Assembly (NCBI GenBank): GCA_031216915.1
Contig: CM062297.1
Location: 828,098,786 to 828,162,785 of the forward strand
Direction: 5' to 3'
From: Pictodentalium vernedei
Taxonomy: Eukaryota; Mollusca; Scaphopoda; Dentaliida; Dentaliidae
Length of the DNA: 64,000 nt
Positions 42,840-52,705 of this stretch are shown here, piece after piece. Numbering within the stretch: the stretch's first letter is position 1; the number at the start of each line of letters is the position of its first letter. A program made the position numbers and the translations under genes. The notes beneath the pieces were generated by a model. That model made no database searches. It was not told the DNA's origin and worked only from the letters and a program-made list of their open reading frames with translations.

Positions 42840-43510
42840 AATTCGATAAAATTTCGAAATTTCAATTTTTTATATGAGATTTCCATATTACATTAAATTT
42901 ACTAGCAGCTTTAGGTGCTAACCTTCCTGCAAATCACTTCCAGTGACGAACATTATCAGTCATGTAGTTGTCATGACTCATGGACTACCCAACTTCCAGG
43001 GACGCCGGAAGCGCGGGGTCAGAGGGGACAGCTGCCCTTCCTGCCTTCGAACCACGGGGTCGAGAGGGGGAAGACAATACCCTTCCCAGGTTCGTCACTC
43101 ATTTTTTTCAATGATTTAGTCTCGAAGTAAAGCTAAATACACCCCTATTCTGGGAGCTTTCAAAATTCAATGGGGGGGGGGGGGGGGGCGGAGTCTGTGA
43201 AATGGTGCCCCTCCCAATGGGAAGGGCACCTCCTCTCAAACTTCCCCCTCTCAAGCCTTCGAGATATGCATGCTTCGGTATGTCATGGCGGGGCTGCTAG
43301 TGCGAGTAAATGCTCTTTTCCCGAGGTCTGACACCCCCCACCCCGTCTTGAAGTGCTTCCGACGCCCTTTCCAACTTAATTAGCACGTATCATACGCCAT
43401 ATTCTCCATACTGGGTTCTCAACAGCCTGAGTCGGGTACTACAGGCCTCCACTTGAATGACCGACTGTGTTTATGACAAGAGTCCAAGTATCAAAATCAA
43501 ATCTAATCTC
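42840..43510. other. No gene; G-run
   Basis: A G-run at about 43172-43188 and GC-rich segments with GAGGGG blocks. Nothing coding supported. Confidence 0.4.
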
Positions 43511-43679
43511 TTAACCCTTTGAACCCTAGTGCTATCTTCCATGTCAGTTCAAGGGGAGCGGTTGGAAGTGTCCATGTTCATTATTTGGTTTAGTCCGATT
43601 AATATGCCCAACATGCAGCCTTGAGGCTTCACATTGAAAATATTAATCGGTCTACCCCACACATTCACTTAGCGGCCAC

Positions 43680-44484
43680 CAGTGTCGTAGGGGATGGGCC
43701 CACAGGGCCGCATTGCGGGGGGGGGGGGTCCAGGCTAGAAGGGGGTCCCCCATCTTGAAGGATGTCCCAACGCAGGAAGAAAGAGGGAAATGGAGAGAGA
43801 GAGCGAGACTGTGTACCAAATACACATAATTTCAAACTCTCACTTCCACACGACGTACTCTTTGTAGTCTATGTATTATTCTTTTAACCCTTTACCTAAC
43901 GTAACGACCAAAACCGGTCAGCGCTATTCTCAAAAATCGCGAATTAAATTTCATTATTTTTTTCATTTTTTGTCTCAAAAACATAGGTTATGACCCCTCG
44001 TTGGAACGAGCTCGTCGAGCTCGTTCCAACGAGGGGTCATAACCTATGTTTTTGAGACAAAAAATGAAAAACATTAGTTATTCAAGAATTATTTTTGCAA
44101 GTGTCGTCTGCTTTTCAGGTTAGGTAAACCGTTAAGAGAACGCTACATCATTGTAACTGATAGGGGTGATAAATGAACAATATACATACATGGAGCCTCT
44201 CAAGTCACACATGCTGGGCGTGCATGTGTGTATCGTTGGATGGTGGGGTGAAACTTAAAACATGTAATGAAAAAATCTACACAGTCGTACTTTTAGAATC
44301 GATCCTATAGGCTATACCTTCATTTAACTTATGGCGTATGTACTACGTGAAATCCTGTATGCTGTGCACAGTAACAACACTAAATTTGCCCCCGTTTTAA
44401 AAGTAACCACCATTAAGGGCCCCCGTCTCTATCTCGCGGGGGGGGGGGGGGGGGGGGGGGCACAAAATTTCCGCTACGCCACTG
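43680..44484. mobile_element. hAT-type MITE with 8-bp duplication GCGGCCAC
   Basis: CAGTGTCGTAGGGG (43680) and CCGCTACGCCACTG (44484) are inverted ends. GCGGCCAC flanks both (43672-43679, 44485-44492). G-runs at about 43718-43728 and 44438-44460 lie inside each end. It contains F1 copy 6. Confidence 0.85.
43888..44131. mobile_element. TTAA-type palindromic MITE, F1 copy 6 (innermost of the nest)
   Basis: TTAA at 43884-43887 and 44132-44135. CCCTTTACCTAACG left end; near-perfect palindromic core GAGCTCGTCGAGCTC with arms through CGAGGGGTCATAACC and TTGAGACAAAAAATG. Confidence 0.92.
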
Positions 44485-44565
44485 GCGGCCACCCTACTTT
44501 ATGAAATTATGATCTATCATGTTCCCGGGCCGGAAAAAAAGTCCTCTCGTGCTCAAAGGGTTGAA

Positions 44566-45385
44566 CAAAACATATGTTTACTAGCAACAGGAATCGACAT
44601 CAAGTCTCCGATCCAGACGAAAATGCCCAGATGGACAAATGATTGGCGGCCACATCCCCTCACCCTCTCAATTGCACCTCCGGTTTTATCCATGGGTCTT
44701 TAGCTATGTTTTGGAGCTCCACAATACTAAAACAAAAGGGTTTTGTTTACACTGGCATGGCGGATGTTCGAACCCCCCCCCCCCCCCCCCCCTCAGAGAG
44801 TTTCCTTCGGCACCAACCTCCTAGCGAAACTATACTGAACCACGCACACTACTCGGCCACGCGTCCTTTCTTAATTCTTAAAAAAAGACAAGTGTCGCTG
44901 ATTTCTTTTGAGCTGCAGTTCGTAGAGTTAAGTACTTAGATGCAACTATCTGATCAATATTTAAACAAAAGAGTTTTCTTTATACTGGCGAGATTTGTCA
45001 CGTCATTCAAAAGGTTAACTGTGGCATTCTAGAGGAAGTATGTTTGTTTACGCCAACGAGCATGCGGATGCATATTGAGATTAGAATGTGATGCTCTCGG
45101 TTAGACAGAGAAAGCCATCTAATTATTCCATTGTGTTCCATTAAATCACCAAGTAATAACCATTAGGCAGATAGAGCTGTAATGATGAGTAATTCTCTTC
45201 GTCTCGTTTCTAATGGCGCGGAAACAAAGATCTTTCAAATAACAGCTTAATTAACTCGTGGATAACCTTGAAATTAACCTGGGCCTGTAGCATTCTCGTT
45301 ATCGATTTTTGAGAAATCAGCACTTTTAATATATGTATTCGTAACAAAGCTACATTCTCCGATCTTATGTAGCACCCAGAGGGAC
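44566..45385. other. No gene; C-run
   Basis: A C-run at about 44775-44792. No convincing frame. Confidence 0.4.
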
Positions 45386-45388
45386 ATG

Positions 45389-45795
45389 GCTGTAGCGTTA
45401 TTTAGAACGTAAGTAAAGTGCCAATGAAACCACAAGCGAGTGCCAAATCATGGTCTCCTGGAACTGCAGTCACTCAAACATTACAATAAGCCAAGGTCAT
45501 ATGTTGTTCAAGGTAGCAGTCCAGTCGTTTGTACGAACGCAACCGCCGACATTTACGCTTGTCAACAGAAGCATCTTCTGCTAATATTAACACTCCGAAC
45601 AGTAACGATAATATTCTTGAGGCATACAATAACGTATACCCGTGTGCTAACTCCAGTACTTCCACGCATAGTGACATGAACAGACAGCCGCAGGTTGAAA
45701 GTGAAATAGCCCCCACACAACACTCCCACACAAAGTCTCCTGTTAAAACAAGATCTGGTAGACTTGTTATGAAACCTTCATGACTTGACCTGTAA
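45389..45795 (+). pseudogene. C-terminal tail of another gypsy-type Pol
   Basis: KPRSYVVQGSS in one frame and VYERNRRHLRLSTEAS in another (one shift near 45520) match the end of Ty3/gypsy integrases of the KPRSY...RRNRRHL type. A Ser/Asn-rich tail then leads to TRSGRLVMKPS, then TGA at 45781-45783, then LDL and a stop. Family tails of this type end ...GR-V-x-K/R-P-x-R-L-x-L, so the TGA probably replaced CGA. Only this 3' remnant is present. Confidence 0.65.
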
Positions 45796-45895
45796 ACAAA
45801 CCCACACATCTAATCTGATCAGTCAAGTCTAATCAGTGACAATCTAGTCTAATCGTGGAAGAAGCCAAAATAAGCATGTGTTAAGACAATCTTAA

Positions 45896-46135
45896 CCCTT
45901 TACCCAACGAATCGGCCGCATCCGCCCGCGTAATATGCAAATTGGCAGTTGAAAAAATATTATTTTTCAAAATATTTCAACAAAACTATATCATGTGACC
46001 CCTCGTTGGAACGAGCTCGACGAGCTCGTTCCAACGAGGGGTCACATGATATGGTTTTGTTGAAATGTTTTGAAAAATTTAAAAAATGATATTTAAAATA
46101 TTAAATTTTGATATCGTCTGCGTTAGGTAAAAGGC
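45896..46135. mobile_element. TTAA-type palindromic MITE, F1 copy 7 (subfamily B)
   Basis: TTAA at 45892-45895 then CCCTTTACCCAACG. Core GGAACGAGCTCGACGAGCTC palindrome, arms TCACATGATATGGTTTTGTT. Right end CGTTAGGTAAAAGGC slightly decayed. Opposite orientation to copy 2. Confidence 0.85.
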
Positions 46136-46389
46136 TAATAAAGTAAATCTCAAATTATAATGCGAAATGTTAGTGAACTGCTCTTGTACTCCTGTGCATC
46201 ACTTTGTCATGCACTTAATTACAACAGCGGTTCAGTTTTAGATTCTCAATAATTATATCACGCCCAACAAAGTAGATCTTCTGTTTCCCAGGCCATTTTT
46301 AAAAATAAAATTGCATGTGGGCGGGTGGTTTTTGTTTTATTTTTTTATTTTTGTCATTACGTCTTTGCCATCAGAAGTATATATTCTTA

Positions 46390-46990
46390 GTTTGTTTTAT
46401 GTTTTAGGCCTGGTAATCTACACAGCATGGGTGGTGGTGTATTTTGTCTTTTTGAGAGCAAGAATGCTTTGACAAATTTATCAATTTTATCAACTTGGGT
46501 AAAATATTAGACATAAACTATTTAATTTTTATTTTTTTTAAGTTTACACTGGTTATAAAAAGTGAGCATGCGGCAGCCAAAAGGACAATGCACGAGGGCC
46601 TGAGAAACAGATTTTTAACTTTTGTAGGCCTAAAGCAAGTTTAATTTAAATACAGATTTTATTTGGGCTTTTCTGGGAGAAGAGAAGATGTAACGTTATT
46701 AAGAACGTAAGCGACACTTCTTCGGTTTTGTTGCTTTGTACTGGTTTTAGCGACAGTCAGTAAAAATGGTAGTCACATGTAAGCAACATTCAATTGTTTT
46801 TTTTTGTTTTTGTTTTTATATTGGGAATGGCAGGAAGATAGCCCTCGTGGCTATGCCATCTCCCTGTAATGTAATCATGTACTTAAGAACTATGGATATT
46901 ACATCCCCTATTAATTGTATTTTATTTGTTCATACAGGTACATGTTATGTTACCAAAATAGAAGTATTCTATTCTAAGCAGCCTATGTTC
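46390..46990 (+). mobile_element. Possible LINE 3' UTR fragment
   Basis: ATGGCAGGAAGATAGCC...GGCTATGCCATCTCCC at 46826-46865 matches the 3' block of the LINE at 38.9 kb. Upstream, TGTAACGTTATTAAGAACG at 46688 after a purine run resembles an LTR start and the sequence at 45389, so LTR and LINE debris may be mixed here. Confidence 0.4.
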
Positions 46991-47039
46991 TGACAGTGGC
47001 AAGAGTCTCTTGGTTCTGAGTGTATGTCCCCTCTAAATT

Positions 47040-47340
47040 TCCAGCTGTACCCCCATCACGGCTTCCGGGCATCCAGTTTTTGAGAAAACCATTTGCACCC
47101 CCCCCCCCCCTTAGTGGGAATTTCCCAAATGCAACCTATGAATTTCCAACTGCTGAAGAAATGAGAACCATTTGCCCTCCCTCCCTCCCTCCCCCCTTAG
47201 TGGGAGTTTCCCAACAGCAACCTGTGAATTTCCAAATGCTGAAGAAATGAGAACCATTTGCCCTCCCTCCCCTCTTAGTGGAATTTCCCAACTGCAACCT
47301 ATGAATTTCTAACTGCTGAAGAAATGAGAATACGCCCTCT
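47040..47340. repeat. ~80-86 bp tandem repeat, three copies, with C-rich blocks
   Basis: Units contain CCCCCTTAGTGGGAATTTCCC, AACCTATGAATTTCC and GCTGAAGAAATGAGAA. Copies start near 47090, 47185 and 47265. Confidence 0.7.
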
Positions 47341-47544
47341 CTCCCCTTGTGTCCGACATATATGACCCTGGGGTTCTAGAATTGGAAATAGTCTTTTGAG
47401 TTCAATAAGGCGCTTTAGCATTGCAGATGGCGCTTTGTTATACCCAAGGGACGACATGTTGACTGCAGTTGGAAAATCCCTTGAAATGTGGTTTAGAAAT
47501 CATTAAATGTCTGTTAGAATCGGTCACAACTACAGATAAAATGC

Positions 47545-48546
47545 CGCATAATTTACTGCCGTATGCCCCCGACGTAGCAATGACGTTGATCTGTGACCTC
47601 GACCGACATCGAACAAAAAAATGTGTGCGACACATCATCTCCCCATAAGCAATATATATGCCAAGTTTCAACAAAATCCAACTAAGCATCTCAGAGTTAT
47701 AGAGCGGACACGAAAATCTTCCTAACGAAGAGCTGACTTTGATCTGTCACCCTGACCTCAATCGAACAAAAAAGTTTATGCGCGACACATTGACTCCCCA
47801 TAAGCAACATGTATGCCAATTTTAAAAAAAAATCAAACTAAGCATCTCAGAGTTATGGAGCGGACACGAAAATCTTCCTAACGCAGAGCTGACCTTGATC
47901 TGTCACCTTGACCTCAATCGAACAAAAAATGTTTATGCGCGACACATTGGCTCCCCACAAGCAACATGTATGCCAAGTTTAAAAAAATCCAACGAAGCAT
48001 CTCAGAGTTATGGAGCGGACACGAAAACCTTTCTGACGGAGAGATGACTTTGATCTGTGACCTTGACCTCCCTCGAACAAAACAAACAATTGTACGCCAC
48101 CCATCGTCTCCCCATAAGCAACATGTTTGCCAAGTTTCAACAAAATCCAACTAAGCATCTTAGAGTTATGGAGCGGATACGAAAACCTTCCTAACGCAGA
48201 GCTGACCTTGATCTGTGACCTTCACCTCCCTCGAACAAATAAAAGTTTATGCTCTACACATTGGCTCCCCACAAGCAACATGTGTGCCAAGTTTGAACAA
48301 AATCCAACGAAGCATCTCAGAGTTGTGGAGCGGACACAAAAACCTTCCTGACGGACAGTTGACCTTGATCTGTGACCTTGACCTCCGACGAACAAAAAAA
48401 AAGTTTTTGCGCGACACATCGTCTCCCCATAAGCAACATGTATGCAAGTTTCAGCAAAATTCAACGAAGCATCTCAGAGTAATGGAGCGGACACGAAAAT
48501 CTTCCTAACGGACTGACGAACGGAAATGACAAATGCTATATTTTGA

Positions 48547-48581
<35 letters not shown>
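47545..48581. repeat. ~155-bp tandem array (about six units) ending in a 32-base poly-A
   Basis: The phrase TGATCTGTGACCTTGACCTC recurs with spacing of 153, 156, 155, 158 and 157 bases (47587, 47740, 47896, 48051, 48209, 48366). Each unit also carries GCAACATGTATGCCAAGTTT and CATCTCAGAGTTATGGAGCG. The last unit breaks into AACGGAAATGACAAATGC and then A(32) at 48550-48581. Frames stay open on both strands only because units are alike. Confidence 0.88.
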
Positions 48582-48583
<2 letters not shown>

Positions 48584-48798
48584 AAGTTATTCAAGAGAGA
48601 AATTTGTATGTGTCACCTTATACTTTTGTTGGGAAAAAAATTAAACAAAGAATTATCTGAATTACTTGCCACAGATGGAAAGTTATCCCTTTGAACACGA
48701 GATGCGGACCGGATCGCCAGTGGTGGTCCGGTCCGGTCCGGTCCAACCGTACGTGGTCCGATATTCTTGCCTGGATCGGTTCCGGACCGGTCCAATCT

Positions 48799-49720
48799 TT
48801 ATAAAATATCTTAAACGAAGTGACATGTGTTAAAATCTTACTCTTGGTAATACCAAATTAAGATTTTAACACATTTGCTTTAAGATATTTTATAATGATT
48901 GAATTGGTATACGCGTTTGTGTTAAAGAAACATCAAGTTACTGCCATCTGACGGGCAAGCTTTGTAACTCTGGGCCTGTTATATAATACATTGTATGCAC
49001 ATTGTGGAAATGTGTAGTGTATTTTGAAATATTTTCTAATATTCATCATTATAGAAAAGCTAGAGAGCGAATAAACGTGCTTACAACTTAAGACTGAAAC
49101 TCACTGTGGAGTCTGTAGTTCACGTTTCCCGCTATCCTGCACATGCTGTATGTCATATAGCATGTGGAGGATAGCGGAAACATGGACAACAGACTAAATG
49201 TTATTAGTGCTGAAAGACTTGGAGCATTTGCGCTATCTATCTTTAAGTTCTTAACCCAATCATACTCTATATATCATACAGTATATGATTGGGTTAAGAA
49301 CTTAAAGATAGATAGTGCAAATTCTCCAAGTCTTTCAGCACAAAAACGTTTTGTTCTTAGCTTTGGCACCTGACATATTCCAGATAGATTGGTAAATTGG
49401 ATGTAGTGACTTGGAGTTAGATAGTGCCAACTATACGTCGCTTGAGGCCATAAGATTCTATCATCCAGTGGAAGATAGAACCTTGTGGTTCTCACGCGAC
49501 GTACAGGCTATATCGCGATTTGCAACTATCTTTAGTACATTGAAATGTATACGAACCTATGAGGGTTAGGTGACAACTTGTCATGGTTATTCCTAATTCG
49601 CTATCTTGTCTAACATCGGTCATTGTCACTAGCAATATGCATACCATTACCCATTGGAAATTTAGCCCATATCTGACACATTGGATATTACCCAAATTAC
49701 CCAATATGTTAGATATAGGC
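48799..49720. repeat. Array of five consecutive hairpins
   Basis: Inverted arm pairs: 48799-48840/48859-48894; 49111-49147/49159-49194; 49207-49264/49283-49342; 49434-49466/49470-49503; 49665-49684/49700-49720. Arms are 20-58 bases with short loops, and the sequences differ between hairpins, so this is not a simple tandem repeat. Confidence 0.8.
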
Positions 49721-50399
49721 CCACACGTCGAGAACGTGGTAACTGGAGTAAGGGATTTCGTAATTTCAGACATTGTCATTTCAGAGATCAAAAGTTAAAG
49801 AGGATATTTCTGTAAAACGCTTATTCGTTTCATCAAGAATCTTTGTTTTTGTCCTGGATACAAGCTGTCAAGTTAGAGAAGATGGCTGTATGAAACGCGT
49901 TTCAGATAGTGTCCCGCTAAACATCTAACCTCCAAAGTGGCAATATCTGACTTTATAAAACGGCTTATTGTAATAGATAATGTATATTGTAGACTACATC
50001 GTCGCTTGCCCATTTGCCCCAACCAGAATAAAACTATACCTATCGTCATAATTATATTTGTTTAAACTGCAATGCATAATTATTGTAAACTGGTCACTTG
50101 TCAGTGTGCAATTATAAACAGAAAAATAATTCCAAAACACTTGCGATTGTTAACTTGTTGCATCATGTTCTTTGTTGATAGTCACACGGGAGTCACATAA
50201 ACAGTAAACACAATACACATGAATTCCTTGTCAGTCAGGCATTTCATAGGTTTTCACATCCTTCTTCTTGGACGAGACGCTTGCAATTCCCGCAGTTGCA
50301 CAAACTACGCATCCGTAGGTATTGGGGAAGGTGGCGCTTCCCAACATTGTCATGCAAAAATGATAACTTAGCTAGTGTATATCGGGTAATAGACGATTT

Positions 50400-50840
50400 C
50401 GTATTGAAGTAATAATGTCTCGTGTAACACTGAACAAGCACTCACTTGGCACACTAGTAGCAACTACACACCTCAACTTTTTCACCAATTCAGACATGTA
50501 TGGAAGAGTATTTTTATGTAACTTCCACCAATCAGATGGGTTAGTATTTATCCCAGCTCACGACAGGGCATTGTGCCTACTTATTTCTGTTATTGCGAGG
50601 TCTGAATTTCTCGAATTTACTGACACGTGTGCCCCAAGAAGCCGGCCAAGTCCCTTCTCTTCGCATGGTGTCGGTGCTGTCGGATACCCACTACCTGGCA
50701 CAGCAGAATCACTTCCACAGGTATCTGATGCCTGCGCTTTTATACACCTGATTAGCCCCGTAAGTTCTGATGCCACTTTTATCTCAATAGTCGATCTCGC
50801 TTCCAACTTGTGACCGAAAACACGAAAACGAGGGTCCACA
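50400..50840 (-). pseudogene. hAT transposase C-terminal region (hATC) remnant
   Basis: On the minus strand the region starts near 50840 with MDPRFRVFG (the LDPRFK block of hAT transposases). After a TGA it reads NPSDWWKLHKNTLPYMSELV and then ATSVPSECLFSVTRDII, the hATC dimerisation block (P-L-x-W-W ... P-A-T-S-x-x-S-E-R-x-F-S). The Arg of SER is Cys here. The DDE core between the zinc finger and this part is largely missing. Confidence 0.75.
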
Positions 50841-50939
50841 TATAGATTCGGATGATGATGCAGTTGAGGATGTCGTTTTTACATAGTTCGACATGGACAT
50901 GTTTCTTGTGGCTGGTGATTCAATCACTGTATCGAAAAT

Positions 50940-51060
50940 GTCTTTATGGTGCCTCTTAAAATGTTTTGTTATGTTGGACTGGCCACCATCACCTTTCTTT
51001 ATTTTTTCTCACATTTTACACATCAGCTGCATCATTCTTTTCTGAATACAGATACCCATT
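50940..51060 (-). pseudogene. BED-type zinc finger remnant of the hAT transposase
   Basis: Minus strand: LMCKM, a TGA where the second Cys is expected, then KIKKGDGGQSNITKHFKRHH. The C..C...H...H spacing and SNITKHFKRHH fit the BED finger that opens many hAT transposases. Just downstream in the element's sense is the truncated core. Confidence 0.6.
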
Positions 51061-51705
51061 TACTGGGAAAGAATATTTTGCCAGGTGCGAGTCTCGTAGT
51101 GTCCTGTGATTTGGTATCATTCTTGTACTTACTAGAATTACTGGGCGATTCACTAATGTCACTAGATTGAGTATCAGTCGACTCTCTAGAAGGCTGCATT
51201 ATTATTTTAAATTTGAACAACTTGTTATTTTATATTTTAAACAAACGGCTTGTAGATAGAATTACAGAATTACAAATGATTTATTTGGAACCATCTAGCA
51301 TCTGCCAACGCCCCAACACTCAAGTCAGTGAACGACCATGTGACATCGTCGTGATTGAAGATTGTCAATTTGTTACTAATCCAAGCGCGTTCCAATGAGG
51401 GTAGTCTCTGAAGACATCAGAAGACAGAGGCGACACTCGGTAGTCACTGTCGTTTGATGTCACCGACCTCAAAGAATGAATCTGACGAGCTATTATGAGA
51501 TCTCACACCAGATGATCAGACATTTGCCACACTGTGTATTGAGTCTATTGACTGGCGATTTGAGTTTCGGATTTTCGTACCAGATAACCTCAGTGCTGAA
51601 AGGCTAGACATACATCTATGTATTAAAGTCTGCGAACCGGTCCAGTATCGGACCGCCATGTGTGGACCGTTGTTTTACGGTCCGGTCCGCATCCCTAATC
51701 CTACT

Positions 51706-51770
51706 TAATGAAAGTATGACGTCTCATGTTCTTGGGCGGTAAAGGGGGCCTCTCGGCTTCAAGGGGTTAA
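51706..51770. mobile_element. F2-family right terminus
   Basis: CTACTTAATGAAAGTATGACG ... GGCTTCAAGGGG followed by TTAA (51767-51770); same block as at 44.5 and 54.85 kb. Probably the right half of the F2 copy hit by the hAT element. Confidence 0.55.
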
Positions 51771-52080
51771 GGCAAGATCCTGATAACGTAACAGAAAAAC
51801 AATCTTTAAGCTGAGTGATTTTCAAAACAGAAATAAAGTACCTAGAGTATTGATTTTGCCAGTAAACTTGAGATAAATGCCCAAGAAAAGTGGGAGGCGA
51901 AAAGGGATTTTTAGTTGCATTTTAGTGACTCCTAGGAATATGATAATACATATCCTATTTCGTTGTCACCCATTTTCGAACGCAAAAACCAGTCGATTGA
52001 GGCGGGAATAACAACGATTACTTTCGCAGCAGATGTTGGGAGGAGAGAAGAAACGCGGGAATAGGGAGGCAGTTGGTAGA
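51771..52080. other. No gene recognised
   Basis: Nothing supported. Confidence 0.4.
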
Positions 52081-52160
52081 ACATGGGTAACCAAGGCCTT
52101 CTCATACGAGAACCGCGACAAATCAGCGGCCGGCCGAAGTGTTATTATTATTATTATGTG
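52080..52160. repeat. ~70-bp repeat shared with 60.36 kb
   Basis: GGGTAACCAAGGCCTTCTC, GAGAACCGCGACAAATCAGC and GGCCGGCC then (ATT)n. The copy at 60366-60435 is nearly identical. Just after it, TTTATTTATTGGTGTTTAGG (52213) looks like an inverted SINE tail. Confidence 0.6.
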
Positions 52161-52261
52161 TTGGTACAGAACAGGGCGTCAAACACCTGTACTCAGATGT
52201 GTTTGCACGTCATTTATTTATTGGTGTTTAGGATCATAGATGTCTTCACAATATAACATTA

Positions 52262-52396
52262 ACATGACTTTGGAGGGCATTGTGGTTTATTAACGGCCCA
52301 ACAGGGCGAAGTCGAGGGCCGTTAATAAGTTAAAGGGCTGTTATTCACACCTGTTGGGCCCTTAATAAACCACAAGGCCCGACAAAGTCATGCTAT
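52262..52396. repeat. Foldback with ~45-bp arms
   Basis: CATGACTTTG...GTGGTTTATTAACGGCCCAAC pairs with GTTGGGCCCTTAATAAACCAC...CAAAGTCATG. Short unpaired centre. Confidence 0.75.
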
Positions 52397-52506
52397 TACT
52401 ATTATTACCACTGCGATTCTGAGAAAGTTTTGACCCTATATCTTACATGGCAGCTACAAACAGCCAATTGGTCTTCATTCAATTCGCTTGATTGAGACAT
52501 GTTTAA

Positions 52507-52701
52507 CCCTTTACCTAACATGAAATTCTTTAATTCTTTCTCTCAAAAACATAGGTTATGACCCCTCATTGGAACGAGCTCGTTCCAATGAGGGGTCATA
52601 ACCTATGTTTTTGAAACAAAAAATGAAAAAAATAATGAAAATTAATTGACGATTTTTGAGAATAGCGCTGGCTGGTTTTGGTCGTTACTTTGGGTAAAGG
52701 G
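52507..52701. mobile_element. TTAA-type palindromic MITE, F1 copy 8
   Basis: TTAA at 52503-52506 and 52702-52705. CCCTTTACCTAACATG and GGGTAAAGGG ends; core GGAACGAGCTCGTTCC. The left arm has lost about 45 bases relative to the other copies. Confidence 0.9.
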
Positions 52702-52705
52702 TTAA

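Larger units (their letters stand above)
43515..44560. mobile_element. TTAA-type element family F2 (outermost of a three-level nest)
   Basis: Left TTAA (43511-43514) then CCCTTTGAACCC. The right end near 44560 reads GTGCTCAAAGGG then TTGA, a one-base change from TTAA. The right block (GCGGCCACCCTACTTTATGA ... GGGCCGG) also occurs at 51.7 and 54.85 kb. It is split by the hAT MITE at 43680-44484. Confidence 0.65.
48700..51700 (-). mobile_element. hAT-like DNA transposon with decayed transposase
   Basis: GATGCGGACCGGATCG (48701) and GGTCCGGTCCGCATCCCTA (ending about 51700) are inverted ends built from GGACC modules. A minus-strand transposase remnant lies between. Both flanks look like the F2 repeat (CCCTTTGAACAC to the left, ATCCTACTTAATGAAAG to the right), so it probably inserted into an F2 copy. 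No clean 8-bp duplication was found. Bases 48799-49720 form a series of hairpins. Confidence 0.7.

Noticed and set aside
24440..44040. Palindromic cores as restriction-like or operator sites
   Set aside because: They belong to a TTAA-flanked MITE family repeated eight times; no neighbouring gene to regulate.
42400..48500. CRISPR-like arrays
   Set aside because: The repeats are microsatellite or ~155-bp satellite units without distinct spacers, in eukaryotic DNA.
47438..48508. Overlapping frames on both strands across the 47.5-48.5 kb array
   Set aside because: Open because the tandem units are similar; no protein family and no start/stop logic.
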